Both the position numbers and the translations under genes were made by a program. The notes beneath the pieces are model-generated. The model saw nothing but the letters and a program-made list of their open reading frames with translations, made no database searches and had not been told where the DNA came from. From Isoetes taiwanensis (Eukaryota > Streptophyta > Lycopodiopsida > Isoetales > Isoetaceae): 64,000 bases of DNA. Position 1 is the stretch's first letter; each line of letters begins with the position of its first letter. Shown one piece after another: positions 1-11,546 of this stretch. The stretch spans positions 3,205,454 to 3,269,453 of the forward strand of contig JAJEKV010000033.1 of the NCBI GenBank assembly GCA_021234155.1, read 5' to 3'.

Positions 1-507
1 CGACCCCGAAAAGGATAAACTAGTAGCAACGGATGCCAGTAAGATTGCTACCGGGGGAGTCCTAATGCAGGAGGGAAGGGTTATTGCCTATGATTCAAAG
101 AAAATGAATGAGACTGAACAGCGATACCCTACCCATGACCAGGAGTTGTTAGCCGTTGTCCGCGCTCTGCGTATATGGAGACACTACCTTCTTGGTAGAA
201 GATTCCAGTTGGATACGGATCATCAGAGTCTCCGTTATCTATCCACCCAGCCGAATCTCAACCTCCGTCAAAGGAGATGGATGGAGTTTCTCGAGGAGTA
301 TGATTTTGAGATTATGTATAAGCCTGGGAAACACAATGTGGTTGCGGATGCATTGTCACGCCATCCCTTGGTAACCCGAACCCATTGTAACGCGATTTCC
401 ACACTCACCAGTGAGTTCGGAAAACAGATAGGGCAGACCTTCGTCACGGATCCAGAGTTCCGTGAGGTGTGGGATAGCCTGGCTAAGGAGGCACGCACAG
501 ATAAAGA
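1..507 (+). pseudogene. Ty3/gypsy RNase H fragment
   Basis: This is part of a chromovirus pol gene. The frame covers the end of RT and the RNase H domain ([17 protein letters not shown], then [10 protein letters not shown] and ADALSRHP) and enters the linker before integrase. It closely matches 4030-4536 of the fuller copy downstream, differing mostly by single bases. The match stops abruptly after position 507, where the sequence jumps to the accessory ORF found upstream of gag. The fragment is therefore a truncated or rearranged piece, not a working pol gene. It is open at the left edge of the window, so its upstream part cannot be judged. Confidence 0.88.
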
Positions 508-522
508 TCTTAGGCATCCCAG

Positions 523-945
523 ATACGAAGGGATGATCCAGGGCCTCCCGAACAAGATTACAGCCAAAGATATGGGGAGTACCCGGAGCGAGACGGTGAT
601 TACGAGATGGAGGAACCTGCAGAGGAAGGAGAGCCATACGATCCCGATAAAGGCTTGGAAATAGTTAACATCCTTAGGGAACGGGCCTTTGAAGACCTGA
701 AGCAAACTCTTCGTCGCACATGGGACTATTGGGACATGACCAGGCATGAAGCCTTTGAGGATGCCAATGATCACCTGTGGCAAGTCTTCTATGCACTAAG
801 GAGGCTCTTTAACCTCCTCATCGTTAGCCCCACCCTGGACTACCAACCTGTTATCGTTTAGGCCTGGGCTCGCTACAAGTTAGTGAGAGCTGTACGCGAG
901 AGCGTTCGCTACTCTATCTTGTACCCTTTTGCGCAGCCCTAGGTC
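523..945 (+). pseudogene. Accessory ORF upstream of gag, gypsy copy 1 (broken)
   Basis: The frame reads DDPGPPEQDY, PYDPDKG, TWDYWDM, FEDANDHLWQ, FYALRRLFNLL and DYQPVI. It then hits a TAG at 859-861 and continues in the same frame as AWARYKLVRAVRESVRY. It is clearly homologous to the intact 177-codon ORF at 61501-62034 (-), which sits at the same place relative to gag in the second element. I recognise no known domain. The rich Trp/Tyr/Phe content and the conserved alternation of acidic and aromatic residues suggest a folded protein. In this copy the stop codon and the lost N-terminus make it a pseudogene. It could be a captured host gene fragment or an extra ORF of this chromovirus lineage. 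Confidence 0.65.
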
Positions 946-1197
946 CGGACCCCTCAGTTTTGTTTTGCTATGCTTCAGTGTGACTAAAGAAGTGCCCAAT
1001 GTATAAGATCCACCTGTGTATTATATAACCTTAAGTTGATAACTACCTTCAGTGTGAAGTTCTTCAATGTAACAGTTGTTTTGACTTATAATCAAAATCT
1101 TTTCTCTTGTCTTTTCTTATTTACTCTTACTTCAGTACTACCCAAAATGATCTTGTTGTGAGACTTGATGTTGCTGAAATTCTGCTTGTATCTTTTT

Positions 1198-2290
1198 ATG
1201 CTCAATATAGACGGTGCACGCAACGCCGCCTGGCAGACACCCTCGAATGCCAGTAGGTTAACCCCTGAGCAGGAACTTATGTTGATGAAGAGGCAACTAG
1301 TTGAGTTGCAGACTTATGTACTAAATGTCAACCCACCGCAGCATGTCCAGGAGGATGGACCGGAGTTACCTTTGTTACCGCCAAGTCCCCCACCACAGCA
1401 GCCTTCTGCACCTGAATCCAGTCCTGCACCCGTACCGAGGAGGCACCGTTCCAAACGTCATCGAGGTTCCTCTAGGGGCAGTGCCACCTCCTCCCAGTCA
1501 GCAACTTCTGAGTCCTCTGAGTCGTCTATGTCATCCGGTGGCCATGCACATCGTCGGGACAAGGAGTACCGTAAAACGGTTGATACAGCCATAACCAGTA
1601 TATGGAAAAATAGGAAATTGGCCCAATTTGATGGCAAATCTAGAGGTGGGCTGAATGCAGAGTCCTGGCTCGACGAGATGAAGGAGTTTGGGAAATCCTA
1701 TGGCATGACAGAGAAGGATACAGGGAAGGTTGCCACCACAAACCTTACAGGAGCTGCCCGTATTTGGTGGAAGGGCTATGCCAGAGCCAAGCATCTGGAT
1801 AGGAGCAGATGCAACTTCAGAAAGTTTGCCAAAGCCTTTAAGTCGCATTACGTGCCTCGTGCGCACAAATGCCAACAGATTCAAACTTTTTACCGGTTAG
1901 AGCAAAAGAGTCTGTCGGTCCAGGCCTACACTGATGAATTCATGCGCCTGAGGCTATATGTGCCGGGTATGAATGAGAAGAGGGCGGTGGAGGGCTACAT
2001 TGAAGGGTTGGCCCCATCCATTAAACGAATGGTTAAGGCCATAGACCCCAAGTCAATTGCGGAGGCCGAGGCTAAGGCATTGAGCCTTGAAGAGGACACG
2101 CCGCGAAGCCAGTACCAACGTCCAGCATCTTACTCCCAGCCGCGCCCGTACACACCTTATAAGGGGCGTTCACCCAGTCCAGGACCCTCTCAGCAGAATT
2201 CTCACGGCCGCCAAGAAAAGAAAGTCACCTTCAGCACGCCCGATAAATCGAATAATGTCGGCAAGGAAGTTCGGAACCTCTTACAGTCCA
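1198..2290 (+). pseudogene. gag: Ty3/gypsy Gag (frameshifted)
   Basis: Structural capsid protein of a chromovirus. The start is placed at the ATG at 1198 because both copies in the window begin there with M-(L/F)-NIDGARNAAW. A Pro/Ser-rich N-terminal region is followed by the retrotransposon Gag core ([62 protein letters not shown]). After VRNLLQS an extra two bases near 2290, relative to the second copy, shift the frame. The CCHC knuckle ([14 protein letters not shown]) therefore lies in another frame around 2334-2375. The break makes this copy non-functional as a Gag-Pol source. Confidence 0.85.
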
Positions 2291-2330
2291 AATTCCTAAA
2301 GAGGCTCGAGAGCAACTCCGCTGGGAGAAG

Positions 2331-3235
2331 GCATGCTACAGGTGTATGCGACCCGGGCACTTCATGCAGAATTGTCCTTATGTCACGCAGACTGCCCAGC
2401 TGGCCATGGCCGACCTCGATTGGGATGACCTTGAGTCCACACCATCTGTCGAGGAGGAGGCTCTCGAGTACATTCACGGTGCGTCTCATATCTTTGCAGC
2501 CATTGAAACCGGCAACGCTGAAAGTCAGCCTGCTATTATTTCCACCATAGGTCAAGTAGACAGTAAGCCTTTCATAATTTTAATGGATACGGGAAGTACA
2601 CATAATTTTGCTTCTCCTAGAATGGCCCAGGTATTGCAGCTTGAAACGTTGAGGTCCCGACCGAAGCCTGTCACCTTAGCCAGTGGTAAGATCAGGCACA
2701 CTCATGGCCGTCGCATTAACCTTAAGATGCAGTTGCCAGGTGCACCAGTTGCTTTGGGTGCTGAGATAATGGATATTGGCAAATATGATCTTATTGTTGG
2801 TATGGAATTCTTGGCATCTGCAAAGGCCAATATAGACTGCGAAAAACGGGAAGTTACCTTCAACGCCGCTAATAGAGCCCGCGTGACTATAAAAGGTGAT
2901 CCATTCAACCCTATTATGCAGTCTATGTCAATCAGGCAGTTAGAAAAAGCTATACGCAAGGATAAGCTCCTCTGCGTCATTAGACTTGCCTCCATTGAGT
3001 CGGATGCTAAGCAGAAGCAAGTAATCGATACCTTGCCAGAGGGGATTGCTAATCTTCTCCGAGAATTTAGCGATCTTTTCCCAGATGAGATCCAGAAGCT
3101 TCCTCCTTTTAGAGGGGTAGAATGTGAGATAGCTTTAGAACCAGGTACTAAGCCTACCAGCAAGGCCCCGTACCGCATGAGTCCCCCAGAGTTGGCAGAG
3201 CTTAAGAAACAACTCCAGGAGTTACTAAACTCATT
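2331..3235 (+). pseudogene. pol: Ty3/gypsy zinc knuckle, protease and start of RT
   Basis: Continuation of the polyprotein in the frame reached after the gag frameshift. It contains the CCHC zinc knuckle, the aspartic protease active site ([11 protein letters not shown]) and the conserved segment before RT ([36 protein letters not shown]). Near 3228-3236 about seven bases are missing relative to the second copy, where the protein reads [17 protein letters not shown]. This second frameshift separates protease from RT. Protease normally cuts the Gag-Pol polyprotein in the virus-like particle; here it cannot be joined to the rest. Confidence 0.85.
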
Positions 3236-5350
3236 CGGCCTAGTGTTTCGCCTTTTGGCGCTCCTATCCTTTTTGTTAAGAAAAAGGATGGCTCCTTGAG
3301 GATGTGTATTGATTATAGGCAGCTCAATAAGCATACCATCAAGAATCGTTATGCTTTGCCTAGGGCAGATGATCTAGTGGACCAGTTGCAAGGGGCCAGA
3401 TATTTCTTAAAGATTGATTTACGCTCCGGATATCATCAGATAAGGATTAAGGACGAGGACGTCCATAAATCTGCTTTTCGCACTAGATATGGGCATTATG
3501 AGTTTACCGTTATGCCTTTTGGATTAACTAATGCTCCTGCAACTTTCATGCGGTTGATGAATGACGTCTTCCGCCAATACTTGGATGATTTTGTTGTTAT
3601 TTTCTTTGACGACATTCTCATCTATAGTAAAACTCTAGAGGAGCATGAGACCCATCTTCGCTTGGCCCTACAAAAGCTCAGACGTCATCAGCTCTTCGCC
3701 AAGTTCTCTAAATGCAAGTTTGCCACCCCCAAGGTGGATTATTTGGGCCATATCATTTCAGCAGAGGGAATTGCTACAGATCCAGCAAAGATAGAAGTAG
3801 TAAGGGATTGGCCTATTCCAGGTAATGTTTCAGAAGTCCGAAGTTTCTTGGGACTAGCAGGATATTATCGGAAATTTGTTAAGGATTTTGCAACGATGGC
3901 CGCACCTCTTACTGATCTCAAAAAGCACGAGAAGGTGAAGGATTGGATGGAACATTGGAAAGCGAAAGTCCAGGTAGGCTTTCAGAAGCTTAAGGATGCT
4001 TTAACGTCTGCACCAGTCCTCACATTGCCCGATCCTGAAAAGGATAAGCTAGTGGCAACGGATGCCAGTAAGATTGCTACCGGTGGAGTCCTAATGCAGG
4101 AGGGGAGGGTTATTGCATACGATTCAAAGAAGATGAACGACACTGAACAACGATACCCTACCCATGATCAGGAGTTGTTAGCAGTTGTCCGCGCTCTGCG
4201 TATTTGGAGACACTACCTTCTTGGTAGAAGATTTCAACTTGATACAGATCACCAGAGTCTCCGTTATTTATCCACCCAGCCAAATCTCAACCTCCGTCAG
4301 AGAAGATGGATGGAATTTCTGGAGGAATATGACTTTGAGATTATGTATAAGCCTGGGAAGCACAATGTGGTTGCGGATGCGTTGTCACGCCATCCCTTGG
4401 TAACCCGAACCCATTGTAACGCAATTTCCACACTCACCAGTGAGTTTGGAAAGCAAATAGAACAAACCTTGGCCACAGATCCCGAGTTCCGTGATGTTTG
4501 GGATAGTCTGACTAAGAAGGCACGCACAGATAAAGAGCGGGAAGCTTTCCGTTCATATAAGAAAGAGGGCAATTTGTTATATCACAAGGACAAGTTGTGT
4601 GTACTTGAGACTTCAGGAGTGCATAAGCTTATTCTTCATGAGACACACAACAGCCCTATAGCTGGACATGCAGGTTTTATGAAGACCTACTTTAAGATCC
4701 GATCCAGTTATTTTTGGCCTTCTATGAAGAAGGACATTGCCAGGTATATTAAGCAGTGTCAGGTGTGTCAACAAATCAAGGCTGAGCAACTAAGGATTCC
4801 AGGAGAGTTGCAACCCCTAGATGTGCCCAATGCCAAATGGGAAGTGATAACCATGGATTTCATTGTGGGCCTTCCACGTACTCTCCGTGGATTTGATGCA
4901 TTAATGATAGTGGTCGACAAATTATCGAAAATGGCTCATTTCTTGCCATGTCGTACCACGGATACAGCCTTCGATACCGCTTTACTATTTACAAAGGAGA
5001 TCTTCAGATTGCATGGAATGCCACGAGTTATTGTATCCGACAGGGATCCCAAATTCGTAAGTGCATTCTGGAAAGATTTCTTTGCCACCATTCAAACCAA
5101 GCTTGCTATGAGTACGGCATATCATCCTCAGACGGATGGTCAGACAGAGCGTACCAATCGCATTATAGAGGATATGCTACAAAGTTATGTGTGGAGTAAG
5201 CAATCACAATGGGCTGACTATATTTATTTGGTTGAATTTGCCTACAACAGCATGAAACAGGAGTCTTCCAGAATGTCTCCCTTCATGATAAATTATGGTT
5301 ATCAATGCCTTACTCCAGACACATGGCATAATCCCGTTTCTAAGAGGTTT
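3236..5350 (+). pseudogene. pol: Ty3/gypsy RT, RNase H and integrase core
   Basis: Long open stretch with the gypsy RT motifs [34 protein letters not shown] and the catalytic [11 protein letters not shown]. It is followed by RNase H ([28 protein letters not shown]). The integrase zinc finger ([14 protein letters not shown], then CQVCQQ) and the DDE core ([29 protein letters not shown]) come next. The order PR-RT-RH-INT places it in Ty3/gypsy. A few bases are missing near 5340-5348 relative to the second copy, which breaks the frame between the integrase core and its C-terminus. Domain content is complete, but the element is dead because of four frame breaks. Confidence 0.92.
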
Positions 5351-6065
5351 CTCAACAACTCCTCTTGGAAATGCAGGCTTTGGTTGAAGAAGTTCGTGAT
5401 TACTTATTGGCTGCACGCAGTCGTCAGAAGAGTGTAGCGGATAAGCATAGAACCCCACGACTCTTCCAGGTGGGCGAATCAGTTTGGCTTAAGATTAAGG
5501 TAAAACAAGCCAAGCTTAAGATTGGTAACTGCAAGAAGCTGGCACCCAGATGGGCTGGGCCGTTCAAGATCAGTGAACGTGTTGGAGAACAGGCTTGAAG
5601 ATCCACAAGGTCTTTCACGTGAGTCTTCTGAAGCAACATACCCCAGATCCAGAGGAGATCTTGGATACCCCCACCCTTCTTGAAATGACAGAAGAGCATC
5701 TAGATATAGTGCCTGAAGCTCTTCTTGATCGAGCCTATAAGCAGACCAGAAGGAGTCAAATGCTGCAATACTTGGTTAAGTGGAAACACTTACCCGTTGA
5801 GGATGCTACGTGGGTGATGAAGATAGACCTTGAGAAACACTATCCGGACTTCATGTGGGAATCTCAGGGCCGCACCATCAACGATGCTATCAACCCCGCA
5901 CCTGGCGGTAAGCTTGAAGGCTTGATTCGCCGAGAATCATGCGGTAGAGGGGTAGATGCATCGTCCGTAACAATAGTTACCGATGATGAGATCACTTCCG
6001 TGTTCTCTAGGACGTGGTGTATTGTCAATGTGGGCATGACCGCGAATTGCTTGGAAAGCATGTAG
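5351..6065 (+). pseudogene. pol: Integrase C-terminus and chromodomain
   Basis: The first part reads the integrase C-terminal region (RTPRLFQVGESVWLKIK, RWAGPFKI). It stops at 5598, where about 20 bases present in the other copy (encoding YRLDLPPR) are missing. The next frame continues KIHKVFHVSLLK and ends in a chromodomain (LDRAYKQTRR, QYLVKWKHLPVEDATWV, DLEKHYPDF). A chromodomain at the end of integrase is the hallmark of chromoviruses and is thought to direct integration to particular chromatin. The long hydrophilic tail after the chromodomain (to 6065) is also present in degraded form in the second copy. Confidence 0.85.
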
Positions 6066-6545
6066 TTGATAGGTCGCGTTCATCCCGGCTATCATAGGAA
6101 CATGACCATTCCTTACGCCGCAATGAATTGCGAACCATAGGCATGATAGGTTCCCTTGTAGATAAATTTTTCCTTTTATTCTTATAGGGGGTAGTCCCTT
6201 CAACCACAACCTATTTATATTTCTCTATATATACTAATGTATGGACATGTGCAGGCCAGTGAGCAGTACGTGACCTGCCCATGTATAGAGGGTTGCTGAT
6301 GATCCGACTTCTCCAGTTTTATTTTGTCTACATGTGTTACCTTTTTGTCACTGTGATGTTTGATATCGGACTACGGTCCTTAAACCTTTTTATGATAAAT
6401 GTGTGAAATGCACCTTGGTGCTTAAACTATTTGATAATTCAAGTTCTAATGTTATCACCTTCACAAATAAGGAATTACCTTCCTTCTTCTAGGTATAATT
6501 CTTGTATTTTGACTAACCCTAATGCTGAGGACAACATTATTTCTA

Positions 6546-6559
6546 AGGAGGGGACAATG
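6546..6559 (+). promoter_or_regulatory. Polypurine tract of gypsy copy 1
   Basis: A purine run (aaggaggggacaatg) directly abuts the TG that opens the 3' LTR. The second copy has the equivalent run (aaggaggggagaatg on its sense strand) at its own LTR edge. It would prime plus-strand DNA synthesis. Confidence 0.8.
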
Positions 6560-8860
6560 TGACGTTCCAAGTATTTATACGGTATACGCATAAGTATACT
6601 GACACGTCACCCAGTAGAGGTACGCCACCATGGGGTATTTTAACCTAGGAAGGAAGGAAGGAAGGAAGAAACTTTTAACGTCCACGGAGCCCAACGGGCT
6701 ATGGGACCACAAGTACAAGACGGGACCGAAGTCCCTTACCAGAACATGGACCGAAGCCCTTACAAATAAAACATAATCACCCCGGCCCAGATTAAAAACC
6801 ACCTGGGAAAAAACTGTTGCCAGGATGACTACACATCCAAAAATCCATGCTATTGCAAGAAGCAACAAGCATACCTCCAGCAAACTGAACTTCATCAAAC
6901 GCCTCCAAACCGTAACCTCTTCACAGCTGTATGCTGAGGACTGGCGGGAACCTACGTACGCGCTAAATCTCCATCTTCACGCTAAAACCAGGGCAAATAG
7001 ATGCTGGTGCCAAGATCCAGGTGCTAACCCACTGAAGCAGCTCGATCAAACCACTAGACCATAAGAGCTGACACCAGAAACAGGTCAATTCCCTAAACCC
7101 ACAGAGCAGCTACCTGCAGAAAGGCGGTGGCCCTGAGGGCACCGCTGGAGCTAGAAATAGCGCGTCCAATAAGCCCAAGCACCAATCGCCCAGGCGCTCA
7201 GGGAAGGCGGCACTCAGAGAAAACGCTCAGGGAAGCCGGTCAGGGAGGTGCCTCACAAGCTCCCAAGCGCCACCCATCACTGCACCTCCTAGGCGCCACC
7301 CTTCACTGCAGCCAGACGCCCAAAGAGGCACCCAGGCGCTCAGGCAGGCGCCCAGGGGTTGACCTAAAAGGGATTAATTTAGCTATGCTAAATTAATTAT
7401 TAAAGGTTAGTTACCTATAATTAAGGAATTAATCTCTAATTGGATTAATTAGGATAATGGATGGATTAGGAAGGCGCCACTTGGCCAAACTCGATTGGCC
7501 AGCATGGGGATGCTAACTTGGGGCATCAACATTGAACCTTTGTCCCATTTGACCCCAAAATCGAGTCAGAAGGAGGAGCAGCTGAGCGCCCAAGTTGCTG
7601 AAGCTGTTGCTGAGTGCCCAAGTTTGCTAAACACCCAAGCCTTAGAAGATGGAGCCACCCCATGATAATGGATCAAGTCGAAACTCGGGTTAGTAGACAG
7701 TCTAGTTTGATATCTCTAAGGCTAGCGCTTTAATCAAGTTCTCTGAGTCTTCTCTGGTTGTTCTAGCTTAGGATTAACCCTTCTTTAATAATTAGGACTA
7801 CATTTCAATTATGGATTATGTTTATTATGGATGGATGAATCTATGAAAGTATTTCTGTTAGCCTTCCGTAAAGCAGGGATTAGAGGGGGGTAGAGACCTC
7901 TGTGCCTTATGCTTTAGTATGCTCCTAGTAGCTCCTTTAATTCCCAATTCTTGCGGCCTGTGCACAAGAGACCACCGAAGTCGTGGATGCTATGGAATTG
8001 CTTAGCACCGCAGAAGGGACGCAGGTGGTGAAGTGGGGTGGGGTCTTGCGAACATACAAGGCTCCCGGGACTCCTACAATGGGCTAGACCCGATAGCAAG
8101 GTCACGAGAGGGCGGGTATGGGTCCTGACACTCCCTGGGTGCAGAGGTGTGACCCGTATGGGGCACCCTGTACTTTGAGTAGATTTAGGGTGAGTAAGTC
8201 GGGTATGGATGCGGGGGTCGCTGATGTGGCACGTATTCTCTAGCTCACCCATGAAACCATTTGTGATCCGGAAGGGGACACTTCCCCCGACCGCCTCATC
8301 GGACCGGGGCTTCATGAACCCCGAGTAGGCTCAAGGGTGATACCTTGAGTCCAAGTCTCAGGAAGGCTATAGTGATGCCATAGCATGATTCGACTCATCC
8401 GCAAAGTGTGCACGGGGAGGGGCGGATGGAGTGGACAACCCTAGCCGATGTTCTATGCCGCCCAACGCCATGTCAAGATTGGGCCTGGTGATCTCTTGAG
8501 ACCTAGCCGCGATCGCTCACTGGAGTCTGAGCCGGGGTAGAACCATGGGTTTGGGGTGTTTTCCCTAGTATTAAATGCATATTCTTTGTTGTTGTTGTCA
8601 CTTGGATGGATGTGCCACCCCTCATGGTGGTATCTTATGATATGATTATGCTTGTGCTAACATTGTACTCACGCTTCCGCGACATAGGAGCCCCATTGAA
8701 GGCGTGGGCCGAATGACCCCTCTGTGTCCTTCACTCGAGCATCTTTCTATAGATGGCCCGAGTTAGACGGAGGGCCCTGCTCGTGGCGAGTTGGTTGCCA
8801 TGGGAGGGGAAAGTCCCCGTATGTATACGTCCGAGTGTCGTATATGTTCAGGGAGCGTCA
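6560..8860 (+). mobile_element. 3' LTR of gypsy copy 1
   Basis: The LTR opens with TGACGTTCCAAG just after the polypurine tract and ends with CAGGGAGCGTCA, giving standard TG...CA ends. The same ends bound the 1,621-bp LTR of the second element at 54221-55841. This copy is about 680 bp longer because a LINE 3' fragment plus a GC-rich stretch interrupts it at about 6648-7356. The last third (8160-8860) matches the other LTR well. The matching 5' LTR lies outside the window, so insertion age from LTR divergence cannot be read here. Confidence 0.88.
6648..7356 (-). mobile_element. LINE 3' end with (TTCC)n tail inside an LTR
   Basis: The inserted block interrupts LTR sequence that is continuous in the second copy. 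On the - strand it ends with the core GGTCCCATAGC...CTCCGTGGACGTTAAAA, then a short (TTCC)n run at 6648-6669. The same core, with a (TATTC)n tail, is present at 27488-27610 and 45294-45345. The flanks CCTAGG and CCCAGG at the two edges may be a target duplication. Upstream (to 7356) the block is GC-rich with repeated GGCGC/AGGCGCTC units; I cannot tell whether all of that belongs to the LINE. No RT coding remains. Confidence 0.6.
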
Positions 8861-8881
8861 CAGATTCCATGAGATAGCGTC

Positions 8882-9090
8882 TGCGGATGGCTATAATCAC
8901 GCCATAGCATGTTTCAGCCTATTGTAAAGTGTGTATAGGAGGGGCGGATGGAGTGGACTACCCTAGCTATTGTTCTATGCCAGCCAACACCATATTATGC
9001 TTATGTCTATTGTTATCCGGAGGCCCTGACCGTCACTCGACCTCCTTGAGTCTGAGCCCGGAGTAGAATCCTCATTTATAATGCATTTCC
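8882..9090 (+). mobile_element. Second, degraded LTR segment of the same family
   Basis: Directly after the LTR end, this stretch repeats in order the landmarks of LTR positions 8365-8560. These are GGCTATA...GCCATAGCATG, AAAGTGTG, AGGGGCGGATGGAGTGGAC, CCCTAGC, TGTTCTATGCC, CCAACACCAT and TTGAGTCTGAGCC. It is more diverged than the adjacent LTR and has no TG/CA ends, so it is an older fragment lying beside the newer insertion. Confidence 0.65.
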
Positions 9091-11452
9091 TATGTTATGT
9101 TAGTGTTATGCTGCCGTATGTATTGATGATGGACAATTGGAAGCCTGAAGGTCCTTATCAGTTCTTTACCTTCTTTCTACTTCTTGCTTATTAGCCGATG
9201 CAGTCAAACTATTGGCTTAACCTGATTATCTGCAATAAGGAAAAACCTTTGAGCTCTGCTTTAAAGATTATGCTTTGCTTTAAAGATTCAGAGAAAAGAG
9301 TCTGAATACACCGATACAGGGTTTGGGCTGCGGCAGATGACCACCATCATATGTAGAAGCTTCTCATGCTGGTATTCAGATTTTGGGGTTTCTTTCTTCG
9401 TTCTGATTTCGCCTTCTTTGCTTAGCTTAGTCTCCATGCTATAACAAAAGCGGCAGATGCTTGTATTTCAGATTTCACATCTGTTACAAAATGTTTATTA
9501 CAGCTTCGACCATGGCTTTCTTCGATTATAGTTATGGCGATTAAGGCCACAGCTGGAAGCGGCCACATTTGCATACTCATTTGATAAGAATATGAAGTGC
9601 TTGGTGCACTAAATTTGAGTGTCGCAATTGTGTTTGAATTTTGATGTAAATTTTGATAGTTAAGAAAAGAGCTGTAGCGATGATGTAAGCGGCACCGCCA
9701 GAAACTTCCAACCCAAAAATTACCTGAAATAAATAATTAGTGGAAAATCGAGGAATTTCCACCTCCTGGCGTACGAGAAATTTTAATGAACCTGGGGTTT
9801 AAGTACACAATGATTTATCCAACCAACGAAAGGTTGAAAGAGAAATATTGAACTACTGCAAGGAAATAGGGGAGGGTGTCCACGTACGGCGCCGGTCCCA
9901 TTAGCGGACGTGGAAAATCAATTTAGGGCTGCTTAGGGTTCCGCTTAGGGCTCCGCTTAGGCTGCGCAGAGGAAGGCATGGTTTTAGGCTGGGTGATCCG
10001 GTGGAGCTGGTTCCGACAGCATGGTTTTAGGCTGGGTGATCCAGTGGAGATGGTTCCGGCAGCAAAATCCTGTGGAGATGGTTCCAGCAGCAAAAAACCA
10101 TAAGATAACATTTTTCCTAGCCCTTTGTGCGTCCTTCTGTATTCCATCCATATGCTTGCAGCAGAAAAGGAATGGATCATGGGGAACTATGCATTCTGAT
10201 GGAGCTGCAGAAAATCATTTCCTTTCCTTGCAGTAGTTATAAGCTTCGATTTTCTTCTTGATGGAGTTGTATTTCTGCCTTTCTTCATGATTTAGGATAT
10301 ATGCCAGAGATTTTTCCACCATTTTTCTTCAATGCTTGCAAGACAAGATGGCTCTGGATCAATCATTTGTATGAAACTACAAAGGGTTTGTATAAGGTTC
10401 GATAAAGATGGTCTATTATTTACATGGAGACATTTATCATGTGTGTCACTTTGGATTAGTTGTTTACATGGAAAAAGCAGCTTCTTGCTTTTTACATGTT
10501 CAATACCATCTTACCATCTTTTATGAGTAAGAGATGGAGGCATGATTGCGCAGTAAACATGCGCCATAGTCTGAATTCCACAGATTGCAAAGCGGTGAAT
10601 TTGGATTCTCAAATGAACAAATTGAGAAATCTGGTGGGAATATCAATCACGCCTTGAAACAAGGTATTTTAAATGAGATCTATTTTTTCAATCTAAGTTA
10701 CATATCACATTATTAAATGGTTGCTATGTTCTCAGATACGACTTATGTTGTGTTTCCGGATGGAGACTTGTTAGCTCTCAGTAAGTATAACATGACTTAC
10801 ACATTTCTACAGCTCAGTATATTGCTGTTAGCTTCTTATTTATTAGTAAATTTTGATATGTTCTGTACTCATATTGGTCATTCTGTAGGTCACAAAGGAT
10901 TTCTGTTGTAAAGTAAAGCCTGCACAGTGGGGTTTGTTTATGTGCACCGTTTACAGTGCTTTGTTTCTCCAGTTATATAATTTGTTAGCTCATAGAGGAT
11001 CCAAGTGTCCAAAATAGCAATGAAATGCTTGAGCGAATTCAAAAGCTGATATTACAGGGCTTTAACTTTATTGTTTGATTGTGCTGATAAATTTGTTGAT
11101 AATTCTGTAAATCCAATGATGATTTCAGATGTTTTTGTTAAATCTAAAATTGGTTTGACACATTTGTTCATGATTATTCAAAAATAAATTTTTTTTTTTC
11201 AAATTTTGTGCCATGTGCTCCTTGCAGCCTTCAATGGGCTGCCTGATATCCTATGTGGATGCCACCTCAGCCGTGGTGGTACCAATACCCCCCAAACTTT
11301 GGCATCTTATAACTTAAAGTGGATTTGCCTATTTTGTATGTTACCAGAGTCTATCTCATTGGGCACGCTTTCTTGTGGCATCTATAGCCATTGGGATACA
11401 TAAGTGGCACGCTCACACTATCTCCCCCCGATTGGGGTTATTAAATAAATTA
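9091..11452. other. Gene-free stretch with one short tandem repeat
   Basis: No coding region is recognised. At 9977-10095 a unit of roughly 44 bp, starting gcatggttttaggctgggtg, occurs twice, followed by a shorter third piece (gtggagatggttcc). The many small ORFs here have no recognisable motifs and no codon pattern. A few stretches (for example 10717-10790, before a gtaagt) could be old exons, but nothing supports a product. Confidence 0.5.
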
Positions 11453-11546
11453 ATGGAAACCCTTCCGGGGTTTTAAGTGGAAACCCTTCCGGATTTCCAT
11501 TGAACCCCGGAAGGGTTTCCATATTAGAACCCCGGAAGGGTTTCCA
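11453..11546. repeat. Palindromic repeat cluster (GGAAACCCTTCCGG family), copy 1
   Basis: Two forward units containing TGGAAACCCTTCCGG are followed by two reversed units CCGGAAGGGTTTCCA, separated by short AT-rich spacers. The whole block can fold into a long hairpin. Related blocks occur at 16053-16127 and 16264-16331, so this is a dispersed, MITE-like or foldback repeat. Confidence 0.8.
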
